In this document: piece after piece, positions 12,101 to 23,689 of the stretch
How the letters are laid out: the number at the start of each line of letters is the position of its first letter
Position numbering within the stretch: the stretch's first letter is position 1
NCBI RefSeq assembly: GCF_007655135.1
Contig: NC_045129.1
Span: forward strand, 11,408,001-11,472,000
Direction of reading: 5' to 3'
Length of the DNA: 64,000 bases
DNA from: Punica granatum
Lineage: Eukaryota > Streptophyta > Magnoliopsida > Myrtales > Lythraceae
Notes under the pieces: generated by a model
The model's database searches: none
What the model was told of the DNA's origin: nothing
What the model saw: only the letters and a program-made list of their open reading frames with translations
Position numbers and translations under genes: made by a program

Positions 12101-14471
12101 GTAAATAGAAAATAGGTCCAGCCAGAAGTAGATTCATGATAAAAATTTCAAAATAAATAACCAAAACCGGAGTTCCTGGCAGCAGCTCATCTTATGATAA
12201 CATGAAATATCAACGAGTCCTTCCCATGATAAATGTTAGTAAAGTTTCGATGATATATGAATATATATATATCAGAAGAGGCATCTGACAAGAACCTGCT
12301 GAAGTGCAGGCAGCGGGCCCAGCTGACGAGCCAGTGGAAAATTCCTCGATGTTCCAAGGGTTCCTTGTTCTACCACCAAACCATATATCATCATATGCCA
12401 GTGAACCAGTGGCAAGCTTCGCAACAAGAACTGCACCCGCGGATTTCAACCTATACAAGCATCACCGTTGATTAAGCTAACTAAATAATCCCCATACATC
12501 TCACTGTACTTCTGCATTTAAGAACACCTCAAGTACCTTTTGTAAACCCAAGCTTCAATGTCAAGGACCTGGTCTTTGAAAGTTTTTGAACCCCAAGTCG
12601 TTCTGTAATGTGGTACCGCAATTATGTCCTTCAATCCATAAGGAATCCCATGGAGAGGACCTAGACAACATACAGTCTAATCAATTTCACATATCCCAAA
12701 ATGAAACTACTTCAAATCTTTAGGTAGAGCAGCAAGTGCAGGCCCCAGACCGTAAATATAGATGTCTCTACTATTGGACAGCCTCAAAGAAAGGCTCTTG
12801 CTTGGTAATATAGAATGAGATGGAACACATTCACAATCCTGTTCATTTTCCAGAAAATTTCACTCAGTAAATTAGAAATACTACAGTGTAAGGCCTATAC
12901 CAAGGTATGTCCCCTCAGCAAGCAACCTATCAGCTTCTTTTGCTTGCATGAATGCTAATTCTTCCGTGTAGGATACGACAGATTGAAGCACATCGCCATA
13001 CCTGGAGGCATTATTAGCAACAACATTTTAAAGATCTTTCACTAAACTTGATGCTTCTCACATCGTAAATAGAAATACCTCTTTAATCTCTGCAGAAAGA
13101 TCCTAGTAAGCTCCTCAGATGTAATTTGCCCTGTTCTTATAAGCTCTCCTAGTCCAACAACCTGGTCACAGCTGGTAACCTTGTTTAGAAGGATGACACA
13201 ACCGAAAGCAATGGGAATGAAATACTGCTGCATCTCATTTCAGGATAATGTGGATAATAAGCACATACACTCATAAATGCAATATCTTCATCATTCTTTG
13301 GTCTTTGTATGCCAGACGGTGAAGGGTAATCAAATCTTCTGCTTTTGATGTTCACTTGTTCACTAGCATTGCCCCACTTGGCATTGAAAACTAATGGAGA
13401 TGGATTCTGCAGACCTCCATCAACGGAGGCAACAGATTTTCTGTTTGCTCTGATTATGGGGATATTGTAGTCCACTGCACCCTCTGCAATCTCCTGGACC
13501 TGATGTGAGGTACAGCAAACTTTAAAACTTGAAAAGACTAGATCGAGAAACCATCATGACATAATCAGCAGCTAGTTAGTAGATCACGCAATACCTTACT
13601 GTCAGGGAAGAAGTCCGCATCAAATAATTTGAATGCACATTTAAGCTGTGAAACATCACCAATCTTCTCCGGACATGCATCGCTCCTGCTGTCCTGATCA
13701 AGTAAACCCAGAAAGCATTCATCAAAAAGAAGAAAACCTTAGGGATGACACAAAATACCCGCACAACGTCTTGAATGGGCATTACCTGGAATAAGAAGAG
13801 GAGGCACAACCATGAAACCGAACTTTCGGACACAACATTTTCTCGATTAAGTTACAAGTTCTCGCCTGTTTTAAACAAGTGGGGATCACGCATATGGAGG
13901 ATATTTATCTCCCTCTTAAGAATTCTAACAGAAATGAAAGGAATTGAGATCTCAGGGTGCTTCATTGGCTAAACAAAATATGGAAAAAGCCCGGATTAGG
14001 TTACAAGTTCCCATTCCTTTCATGCGATGCAGAGTCAAGTCAACCAATCACCAATGTCACAGAACAGCACTGTGAATTCTACATGAGAACGTCTCTGCCA
14101 CTGGCAATCAAATGACAGTGCTTGAAGCATGATGAAACTATATGAAGCCATCAAAGTCAAACTTGATGCTTGCTGTTCTAGTCTATTCAATATCTTAACG
14201 ACCATTATAGTCGATGCCCAAGAAGGAGAACAGGGAAGAGAGGTACCGTCATCGCGGAAGGGCTCACGGCGGCCGGATGACTGACGGAGGTCGTTGGAGA
14301 TGAGCAGGTGTGGAGCTGCTGACACGAAGCAGCGGCGCTCCTGCCGAAGAAGGTAACAGAGAGGAGCAAGAAGAGGGACGACAGACGGAGAGCGGTGTGC
14401 ATCGACACGTGCGCGCTGACGAGGCCACACTTGCCGCCGGGCAGTCGAAGCTGCAGCAGCATCATCGCCAT
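9129..14471 (-). CDS. Amidase signature family protein (At5g07360-like)
   Basis: Twelve minus-strand exons join in phase: 14471-14247, 13693-13595, 13499-13269, 13161-13079, 13001-12901, 12660-12537, 12450-12296, 12000-11864, 11773-11603, 11335-11111, 9901-9668 and 9266-9129. They give 640 residues, close to the Arabidopsis relative as I recall it. The start has a hydrophobic stretch (ALRLSSLFLLLSVTFF) that could be a signal peptide. The amidase core shows the catalytic Lys (GIPYGLKDIIAVPHY), the cis-Ser region (STGSSAGPAA) and the nucleophile Ser in AIGSETAGSM. Family enzymes hydrolyse amides; the substrate is unknown. The core exons are firm, while exons 1-2 are less certain because that part of the family is variable. 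A MULE inverted repeat begins 87 bp upstream of the ATG. Confidence 0.88.
10728..10844. mobile_element. Small Tourist-like MITE in an amidase intron
   Basis: This 117-bp foldback-like insert has ends AGCTTCGCTTGGATTAAGGG and, reverse-complemented, CCCTTTGTTTGGATTGAGG. It is flanked by TTA at 10725-10727 and 10845-10847, the 3-bp target duplication of PIF/Harbinger-type MITEs. It lies in the large intron between amidase exons 10 and 11. Confidence 0.55.
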
Positions 14472-14557
14472 GATTGCTCGCTCAGCTCCTCTGTGCTCCT
14501 CTGCGATGTTTACTTGAAAATATTATGCATACAAAAAGAAAAGGCTAAAAAAAAAAA

Positions 14558-14830
14558 GGGTTTTTTTTACCTAAAATGGCATGTGATTTACCCGTTTTGT
14601 CAAATTTATCCTATGCTTTTTTTTATCAAATCTATCCATGATTTACTTTTTGCATCGAATCTATCCCGACATTATCTTTTCCGTCGACATTTAACGGACG
14701 TGCTGACATGGCACGTTTGAAAATCAACGGCGCCCACGTGGAGCGTTAGTGGGGCCACACTTGCCACTCTGGACATTTTTCTCGGGATAGATTTGATAAA
14801 AATGTAAAACCATGGGATATTATTGAAGTT
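14558..14830 (+). repeat. MULE left terminal inverted repeat
   Basis: This matches 19645-19914 in inverted orientation with few differences over about 270 bp. The inner edge is fuzzy because CCATGGGATA-type phrases repeat about three times up to about 14905. Confidence 0.85.
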
Positions 14831-15380
14831 AGTTGAAAACCACGGGATATATATTGAAGTTAGTTGAAAACCATGGGATATGATTGAAGTTACATGAAAA
14901 CTACAGGATAGGTTTAGGAATTATAAAAAACAAAAAGCACCCGTTAAAGCAAGTGAAACAAAAAATCCATAAGCAAAGTGCAACAGCAAATAAATAAGAA
15001 AAGTGGAACACCAAAGTCTATAGTTTTCAGAGATCCAACTTTATACTAAAATGACCAACATTTACATATCCAATACTAACCCAACAACCTACACAAAGAA
15101 ACCAATCCACCACTAGTTTTCAGAGATCTGACATAATAACAATAACAAAATGACCAAAGTTACCTATCCATAACTAACCCAACAAGCTACACAAAAAATC
15201 ATCCTCCACTTCTTCCACATATTTCCTACTAATCACAGCAAAAAACTACACAAAAACCAATCATGTGTCTCCTATTCTTCCATTAACAATCTATTTCTTC
15301 CCCGTTTTCATAGCTTGGAACTGTTTGTGTTGGTTCCTTGTCTTGGGTTGCCGGTGTTGTTGCTCTTGAGGTCTTGCTTC

Positions 15381-15382
15381 GT

Positions 15383-15451
<69 letters not shown>

Positions 15452-15476
15452 ACTGCTGTTGTTGCTGCTGCTGTAC
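15381..15476 (-). repeat. CAG/CAA triplet tract in transposase 3' end
   Basis: This nearly pure triplet run, CTG/TTG on the plus strand, encodes polyglutamine on the minus strand. A second shorter run lies at about 15541-15572. A single TAG at 15452-15450 interrupts the tract in the coding frame. Confidence 0.9.
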
Positions 15477-18400
15477 CTGCGTACCTTTATGTTGGTTCCT
15501 TGTCCTGGGTTGCCACTGTTGTTGCTCTTGATGTTTTGCTCCCTGCTGCTGCTGTTGCTGTTGCTGCTGTACTTGAGATGATTGGGTTTGGACGGGGCTA
15601 ACAAACTGCCCTCCATGCCTACCCTTGTAAGACATCCTCATTTCTTCACCAGGCATCTAAAATAAATATACATATAAGTCATACTTTAAGAGTTAAATAT
15701 GTAAAGACTTGCACAAATATATATAAGTGTTCAAAGAAACTTACACGAATGTATGTCATTCCACTTTCTCCTGTTAGGACCCCAATCCCTTTAAAAGCCA
15801 GAGACAATTCTCTGCGTATAAGAGCATCCACACTTGGATCCACTTTTGTGGCAGACCTTTTCTTCTTGGAGCTTGACTCTCCTCTTTCTTTCCTCCTAAT
15901 CTGCAAGTTCTTAGGAAATATCAAATCTCAACACAATAACATATAAGAAGTGAAGTTGTTAACATTTGTCAGCATTGAAAAATGCACAAACCTGTAATTT
16001 TGGTCTGATGTCCTGTGCATGTGTTGAAGTTCCAAATTCTTGCACCTCTCTAGTAACTGATTGGTGGCTTGTAGATGCTGGTGCATGAGGGTGTTGCACT
16101 TCCACTTGCCTTTGCATTTGAACTTGCTGGCTGATAGAGACCTCATTCACATGACTTTGCATTTCCACTTGCTGGCTCTCATCCACTTGTCTAACCTGTC
16201 AATGACCACATTATTTGGTCATCTACTAGAGATATAGAATATGTCATTATCTAACTTAAAAAATGAAAAGTTACCTCACAACTTTTTCCATCAATGGGTT
16301 GGTTGTTCTTTTTCTTGCAGGTCCTCCTGTTATGGCCATATTCATGGCAGATACTGCACCTCATCTCCTGTCCTTTCATTGAAACTTGATCTCCCTCAGG
16401 TTCTTGTTCACCGATGTGCTTCTTCCTATTTTTCTTTGGTCTTCCAGGTTGTTTCTTCACCATGGAAGGGAAGATAGGATCACCTTGAGGCACTTCCCAC
16501 AAGTTCTTACCATTTAATGGTAGCATGAGATGTTTATAGGCCAACAAATGCACATCTCTTTTAAGCCACTCACTCACATAGTCATCGACATCTTTCCTCA
16601 CATAATGAATACAACTCACAGCATGGGGGCAAGGAATGCCTGTTATGTTCCATTTCCTACAACTACATGTCTTGGCAGGTAAATCAACAACATATGTATT
16701 CCCAAATTCCTTAACTTGGAATTTCCAATCTCCAGCATGCGTGGGCAAACAAGACCTAGACCTTTCTTTGTTCTCCTCCACTATCAGCCTTATCCTAGGG
16801 CACAATGCGTCAGTAGAACACACAAAGAGATCTCTCTTCTCTGCCATTCTCTGCATAATGGCAGTCATAATGTCTTCCAACATGTCTATTATCGGTTTAC
16901 CCCTAGCATGCAATATATAGCTATTAAAGCACTCACATATGTTGTTGTCTACAGCATCAGACTTTGGAATCTCACTAATAAAGGCTCTACAGAACTTAGT
17001 GGGATCAATTTTCAGAAAATCATCAATACCTTCATCTGATAATGCTCTCATCTCAGCTAATACTCTTTGGAATCCCACCACTGTAGTGCTCTTAATTGCC
17101 CTCCAGAAGCATGATTTTAATGAAAGACCTATATGATTCTTTTTCCAATTTGCATATAGATGTCTAGCACAGTTCCTATGTTCCACATGGGGTAGGAGAC
17201 CTCTCACTGCATTCTCGAGCCCCTACAAAATCATCAAAGATATCCCATGTTATTAAACATAAGAAATCAAATGAAAACCTACTAAATGAGGACAAATCAG
17301 TACCTTCTGTTGATCACTGAGTATAGTCCAACCATGTCCTTCAGATAGTCCCAAGTCGTCCTTCAACAGTTGAATAAACCATCTCCATGAGCTTTTATTC
17401 TCTCCTTCAGCAACAGCCCATGCTATCGGGAACATTTGATTGTTCCCGTCTTTCCCAACAGCACTTAATAGTTGCCCTTTCAATTCTGTCTTCAAAAAAC
17501 ATCCATCCATCCCAATAACTCGTCTACATCCCTCAAGAAAGCCCATTCTCAATGATTCAAAGCAGACATACATTCTCTTAAATCGAATAACACAATCAGG
17601 ATTATCTCTGTCATAAACAACTTCAAAAGTGCTGTCCTTGTTCACTCTTTTTAGCTCAGCCACATAGGATGGCAACCAGCTATAGTGCTCCTCCATAGTT
17701 CCTTGTATCTTCTGTCGTGCAAGAGCTTTAGCTCTATAACACACAGACATACTAACTTTAATCCCAAACTTCTCATTGATTTCTTGAGCCAAATCTCTCA
17801 CATTCCAATCAAAATTTGTTCTAAATTTGTCTAGAAAGTGCTCTGCTATCCAATCATATGTAGCCTGCTGATTTTTTTCACCTCGACTACATTTGTGTTC
17901 GTCATGAAAAGTCTTACTAACAAAGGCATCTCTCCTCTGCGTGAGGCTTCCATATATTCTCCATGGGCAATTTTGCTTGCATTTAGCCTCCATCCTCCTT
18001 TTACCTGACTTCAACCATCTAATTGCATAGCCATTGTATATGGCATAATCCCTGACTGCAGCCTGGAATTGCTTAGCACTCTCAAACCGCATGTCTTTCT
18101 TGAACGTGATATTCTTCATATCACACTTGGGATTGAATGCCTTCGATCTCTTCACCATTTTACTACTTTCTCCCTCATCATCAGTGCTATTGGGAGTGAT
18201 CACTTCATCACTTGAATCACCATAATCACTTCCAACAGGTCTAACTTGCAGAGGTGCTACACTTTGAGGCTTCTTCGATATCCTCTTCCTTCTCTGACCA
18301 TCCATAAACTCATCATTATCTCTCTCATTGCCATACTCTTCATCATCACTGGAATAGACATTACTATCACTTGCACTATCACCCTCAGCTGCCATATCTC

Positions 18401-18827
18401 CCTCATGTTCAGCTTCATTCCCTCCCTCATCAGCAGCCTCATTCCCTCCCTCATCAGCAACTTTATTCCCTTCTTCATTCCTATCTGCAGACCGTCTCCA
18501 TTCACCAATGTCATCATCCTTCAAATCAGCTTCGACATAGACATGCATAATTTCATGTTTGACCCCAAGAGCAGCCATTTCCATAACCTCAAAATCAGTA
18601 TTCATCTCTATCAAACCCACATCCAAACTATTTTTCGGAACCACATACCACATCCTCTTTGGTGGCTTGTAACCAAAGTCATCTAATATTCCTTTAAGCT
18701 CATGCCATGGCATTTTATCTTGATCAACTTGTATGATGGTTTCAGTCCCTCCAACATACCTCACTTGAGGTTGAAATTGCATATAACCTCCATGATGTAA
18801 AGCCAAACCAAATTCTGTTCCCATCAT
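15450..18827 (-). CDS. MuDR-type MULE transposase
   Basis: Five exons, 18827-17304, 17222-16275, 16195-15992, 15900-15745 and 15656-15450, are all in phase 0 and give about 1012 residues. Domain order: a PB1-like N-terminal region (1-105); an acidic linker with repeated DEGGNEA; a MuDR DNA-binding region (about 205-290); the catalytic core with candidate DDE residues D441 (GMDGCF), D505 (ILSDQQ) and E605 (NICECFN); a SWIM zinc finger (C694, C696, C706, H708); an AT-hook-like PGRPKKNRKK; a CCHC knuckle at 797-810; and a Gln-rich tail. The enzyme would cut and reinsert elements bearing this repeat. The frame ends at a TAG inside the CAG/CAA tract; beyond it the same frame stays open to about 15300. 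Essential domains are intact. Confidence 0.88.
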
Positions 18828-18831
18828 GTTA

Positions 18832-18854
18832 ATATATATATATATATATATATA
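18832..18854. repeat. (TA)n microsatellite
   Basis: This perfect TA dinucleotide run lies just upstream of the transposase start codon, possibly overlapping its core promoter. Confidence 0.85.
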
Positions 18855-19644
18855 AAGGAATGCAGTAAAAGCATTAAAAAACTAATGGTACATATTCATA
18901 TTCTTTTAGCAAAGTCAATAAAAAAGAATAACTCAAACAGTCAAAAGGGAAGAAGTGGGACAGTTTACTTTCAACGTCCACTTTGGTATTAGTAAACAAA
19001 TAGGGCTAGACTCTCCAGTCAACCAAACCTGCAAAAGGACAATTTTTTTACATTTGTGTTCTCCAATGAACCCAACAAACAAGACAAAGCCAAAAAAAAG
19101 GAGAATTTCGATAGTGTACTGCACATTAAAGACCCAACAATGCATCATTTGTACCAACTTGTTTGTGTAACAATTAGGACCACAAAAAGCTTCAACTTTT
19201 GCAGGCAAATGGCCCCTCCTTCAACGAAGCCTCGTCTTTGTTGCTGCAAAGGAGACCAATCCAGCTCAGCTTAGTCCCTATGCTTTTTCGAACAGAAAAA
19301 AGGCATATAAGTCCCTCACATCCACTCAACAAATTGTCAAAATCAGGCTTAAACAGTCTAACTTGACTCAACAAATAGTCATAATCAACTGCAAACAGTC
19401 AAAATCGATGAACCCCTACCTTGATCGATAGTACGCAGTGCGATATTTTTCTAATCGAAAACAAAGCAAAACCCTAAACACCAATGTTTGGCTCTCCTTC
19501 TAGTAGAGGATTCGAGATTTTGCTGGGGAGAAAGAGGTTGGACTGGATTATGGCTGAGGTTTGGCGGGATTAGGGCAGAGCTTAGGCGGGATTCTGGTAT
19601 AGAAGGGGCGGAAGGGGCGGGAAAATGTTCATAGGTTTTTTTCA

Positions 19645-19914
19645 TCACTCCAATAATATCCCATGGTTTTTAGTTTTTTCAAATCTATCCCGGGAGCTGT
19701 CCGGAGTGGCAAGTGTGGCCCCACTAACGCTCCACATGGGCGCCGTTGATTTCAAACGTGCCATGTCAGCATGTCCGTTAAATGTCGACGGAAAAGATAA
19801 CGTTGGGATAGATTCGATACAAAAAGTAAACCATGGGATAGATTTGATAAAAAAAAAAGCATAGGATAAATTTGACAAAACGGGTAAACTATGGGCCATT
19901 TTAGGTAAAAACCC
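19645..19914 (-). repeat. MULE right terminal inverted repeat
   Basis: This is the inverted partner of 14558-14830, with the same order of motifs, ending CCATTTTAGGTAAAAACCC. It is followed by nine A residues, the probable target duplication. Confidence 0.85.
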
Positions 19915-20019
19915 AAAAAAAAAGAAAAAAAAAAGGGTTTACGGCTCTTTGGTTTTTTTTTTTCTTTTTTGCTTGGAGCTCTTTGATTTGATCGGCTTCG
20001 GCTGTACACCAAAACAAAG

Positions 20020-20150
20020 AATGAACGTGATATTGCCAACGACGAGGAATTGGCAAAGTCTTAGCTCATCGTTCAGAGACTTTTCACTATTCCAGATGCG
20101 GTTGCTTCATGATGTTTAGAAGCGGGGAGTGCTTAGGAGATGAGAAGGCT
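20020..20150 (+). repeat. Diverged direct repeat, copy 1
   Basis: This holds a stretch around CAAAGTCTTAGCTCATCGTT, TTTTCACTATTCCAGA and GGTTGCTTCA. It recurs in the same order and orientation at about 21775-21905. The two copies flank the MITE at 20338-21323. Confidence 0.5.
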
Positions 20151-20337
20151 CCTTAAAAGCGCATTTTTATGGAAACTCCGATTTTTTTTTTTTGCTATTT
20201 AGTAAGATAATTTGCTATTTGAAATAAAAGTCTTATTATATTTAAAATAATAATTTTTTTATTGTTTAACAAAAAATTTATTATATTAAAAAATAAAAAT
20301 TTTATTATTAAATAAAAAGTGTCGTGCTATTCAATAA

Positions 20338-21323
20338 GGTCACGTTTGGTTCGCTAGAATAGAATAGACAGGGAATAGAATAGACAAGGAATAGAATAGA
20401 TGGGGAATAGAATATAAATTCTGATGAAATTCATTTTGTTTGGTTGGACGGAATAGAAAAATAGTGAAAATCGGGAATAGATCATAAATAAAATAAAAAG
20501 ACATATATACCCCAACTATAAAAATAATATATTAAATTGAAAATTTTTTAAAAACTGATCACTGTTCATCTTCTTCGTTGTAATAGCTCAAGAAATGGCC
20601 ATCGGTCTCGATTGTTGCGGGGAGTTGGCTCTGGCTCCTGAGCCATCTAGGGCTCGCGAACCTAGCCCGAGGGTTGCGAGCCCATGATCTCCACGAACCC
20701 AAGCTCAGGAGCTTGGAAGCTAGGGTCCCGATCTCAGCAATGGAAGCTAGGGTTTGAAGGGCTAGGGCGCTGCCTCTTCACCTCGGCGACAGGGGATTGC
20801 TGGACCGACAGGAGGTGGAGAAGGTGCTGAGCGACATCAAGGCAAATGACGTGGGGGTCGCGAGCCCACGATCTCCACGAACCCAAGCTCGGGAGCTTGG
20901 AAACTCGGGTTCCGATCTTAGCAATGGAAGGGTTTGAAGGGCTGGGGCTGCGAGCCATGGGTTCGTGCTTTGATTCGTCGAGACCCCTGGCTTGCGAGCC
21001 ATGGGTTCGTGTTGTGGCTCGTGCGGAGGTTCGTCGAGGACGGGCGGCGATTCGTCGGGGGTTTCTAAGGAAGAAAAGCTCTATGCATTTCGTTGTAATA
21101 GCTCAAGAAAGTTGAGGGCATTTTTGGTTTTTCACGCTAATTTCGGATGCTGAATGCCCAATCCAGACATCCTTGGGAGGCACGCGAATTCCGTATATAA
21201 GCCGGATAGATCAACCGATCCAGAATAGTTATTCCGCACTCCCGTGAACCAAACGTTAGATTGTGTATTCCGTGCAGAATAGTTATTCCGTTCCTGATCG
21301 ATTCCCGCGAACCAAACATGCCC
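20338..21323. mobile_element. PIF/Harbinger-like MITE with GC-rich insert
   Basis: The left end is GGTCACGTTTGGTTCGC; the right end, reverse-complemented, is GGGCATGTTTGGTTCGC. TAA flanks both sides (20335-20337 and 21324-21326), as expected for a 3-bp target duplication. The arms are AT-rich and built from GAATAGAATA-type repeats. The centre (20574-21110) is strongly GC-rich, carries an internal duplication of about 90 bp (around 20668-20760 and 20855-20945), and is bounded by identical 22-bp direct repeats. A decayed relative of the left end is visible at about 47950. Confidence 0.65.
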
Positions 21324-21774
21324 TAAGTTTATTAATATTTCGCCACTAACGATCATTCAACTTGCGACATGATAATCTCTAATTGGCTAGCACCAAACAA
21401 AAGTTTATCTCTTAGGAGTTTCTAAGGTTTTGTTTAAAAATGGAGTTGAGTTAACTTCACTCCGTTCCAACTATATATATATATATATAATTGAAGTTGT
21501 AATGATTATGTTGTTGAATTATGAAAAAAGTGAGAAAAATAATGGATAGTTGAGAGAAAATAATAATTGTGTTATTGAATTGTGAAAAAAAGTAATGAAT
21601 AGTTGAGAAAATTTAGTATTAAAAATTGAATTAAATGGTAGTTATGAGCAAAACATGAAAAAATAATAATTGTGTTGTTGCATTGAAGATAAGTCGAGTA
21701 AAGTAAAAAAATTACTCCAAAACTAAACAAATTCTAAATATCTATACATAATGCCAAAACGTAAAGAGATTATG

Positions 21775-21910
21775 AATATAGTTTCACCAACTATGAGGAA
21801 TCGACGGTCTTAGCTCATTATTGAGACAATTTTCACTATCCAAAAGGGTTGCTTCACGTGTAAAATATTTTAAAATTTTATGAATATATTGGGGCGCTTA
21901 GGAATGTGGA
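21775..21910 (+). repeat. Diverged direct repeat, copy 2
   Basis: This is the partner of 20020-20150: GGTCTTAGCTCATTATTGAG, TTTTCACTATCCAAAA, GGTTGCTTCA and GCGCTTAGGA occur in the same order. It suggests an old local duplication or two members of one unclassified repeat. Confidence 0.5.
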
Positions 21911-23390
21911 TCAGAGGCGCGAGCGGGGACGGCCCGTTAAAGGTTGTTCAATCTCTCATGGGACATGAGCAGAGACCTTGGCACCACAATGGTGTTTCGC
22001 GTTCCCACTTTCCCAAGTCTGTACTTAGATTGGGCTTGTCTATCATAAGATACGAAATCAGACTAATCATACACTCGACATAATCAAACACATGGAAATA
22101 GGAAGGACAAAACCCTAGGTTTTAGGTTTTCAAGCAAAACATACTTTTGTCATAATCTGTTAAACCCTCAGTGTGACAAACAAAACAACTTAAAATAAAG
22201 CATGCACTTAGGGCTTGACAATAGACATTATGTTCGTCAACTTCTTTCAGCAAAGCCGAACACTACATGCCCTTACAAGGCGGCCCATGGTCGATTTCCA
22301 TCACTTGCCTCTTTTATGTTTTTGTCTATTTAGGATAGAAATATGTTTGCCAAGCAACCTCGTATCATAATCTGATAATCACGTAAACAAGGCGATCAAC
22401 ACACAACTTGTCTGTGATCATTTGCTTTTATCTGTTTTCATATATTTTTATTTGTTTTTATCCGTTTTTATCTGTCTCTGACTGTTTTGTGACGGTTCAA
22501 GTCCAAACGCATAAGATACGATTCACACAGGGTCCAACAGCCCAACCATAGATCAAGGGATCCAACGCTCCCACATACTGAGTATGTGCGATCCGAGTGC
22601 GGCATGGAGTTTAGCCTCGAGTCACCGTTTCGACCCTAGTAGTATCCAAGCGAAGAATGACTCGAGTTGGGACGCGTGAAATGGGGTTAGACAATCACTT
22701 GGGAGCTCAACCGGTCTCACGGCTATCTTGAGGACCATTCGGCCCTCTTGGGATTCGTTAGTTCGGTCGAACCCGACCACCGGCTCTCATGAGCCCGTGT
22801 CGCATTAACTTTGGTTTCGTTCTTTCCAAAAACTCACGGTGAGTGCGAGCGAAATGTTGGCCAAACGTGAGCCAAGCGGGATCCATTTATTGTAATTTGT
22901 ATTTATTATTATTTGAGAGTATATTGTGAGGTATTTATTTGTACATTTTTTTATGTAACGATCCCAGTCGGCAAGCGTGGAGTCTGAGAGTCGAAACCGG
23001 TCGAGTCGATTTACGGGTCCCTAAGATGAGCGGGACCACACGAGTCACGAAACTAGTCCACACAGTGAACCGGCCATCACAGTTTGGTTAGCCGAGATAC
23101 AAGGATGGTAGACCGATCCCCTGACTTGAGGATCCACTCCTCTTTCGGTCTCTTAAGTCGAATCAATCAATTCCACAAGTTTACAGTGTCAAAACGAACA
23201 AGATGAGAGAAACCTAATTAAGCGGTAAATAAATTTTTTTAAAAAAGGCAAACCTTAAACAAACTAAAGTACCGATAGGGCGTAGGAATATAGGCCCGCA
23301 CGTAACATAACTCTCGAATTCGAAATCTTTGGTTCCGCAGACTATATGCCTTAGTAAATTAGGCGTACCCATTACCCCTAGACCTAGGTA
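21911..23390. repeat. Unclassified repeat-like DNA, no gene seen
   Basis: This span has patches of CG-containing sequence (22480-22880 and 22955-23170) that read like LTR or untranslated retroelement sequence, separated by AT-rich DNA. No protein family is recognisable in any frame, and no paired LTR is visible in the window. Confidence 0.35.
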
Positions 23391-23392
23391 AT

Positions 23393-23689
23393 TTACCGGC
23401 CCTCGACTTCCGGGTCGTAAACAGGTATTGGCGACTCATTCTCACGTGTGTCCGTCGCGCGTCCCTCGGGAAGGTGGGCACTCCCAAGCCGTGCGATCTG
23501 CGTGCACGCATGCGGGTCCCAACGATACGAAATTCGAGTCCACACATGGACTACTGGCCTTACCCCCTCTTTAATGATCAGGTAATGAGTAATCAAGCTT
23601 GGGTCGATCCTCGGCATGTTAAAGGTCTCCCAAGCGAAGACGTCTAGGTTCTGTTTTAAGAAGTCCACGATTTCCCTAGTGTAAGACAT
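23393..23689 (-). pseudogene. Gypsy reverse transcriptase start (fragment)
   Basis: The frame reads IVDFLKQNLDVFAWETFNMPRIDPSLITHYLIIKEGVRPV, the region where Gypsy protease passes into reverse transcriptase. Similarity is lost after about 45 residues, so RT proper, RNase H and integrase are absent. The element was truncated near 23400. Confidence 0.75.

Larger units (their letters stand above)
14558..19914. mobile_element. Mutator-like element (MULE), near-complete
   Basis: The left end begins GGG, a T-run and ACCTAAAATGG. The right end, reverse-complemented, begins GGGTTTTTACCTAAAATGG. High similarity runs about 270 bp into each end, including a shared block around GTGGGGCCACACTTGCCACT. 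Both flanks are A-runs (11 A before, 9 A after), consistent with a 9-bp all-A target duplication. The 5.36-kb element encodes a MuDR-type transposase on the minus strand. Microsatellites and an imperfect repeat of about 100 bp (15020-15200) fill the non-coding ends. It looks recently active, apart from one stop in the glutamine tract. Confidence 0.88.

Noticed and set aside
15308..15616. Poly-Ser, poly-Leu and poly-Ala frames
   Set aside because: They are other frames and the opposite strand of the CAG/CAA tract of the transposase.
18246..18686. 146-codon plus-strand frame
   Set aside because: It is the antisense of the acidic repeat region in the MULE transposase exon 1.
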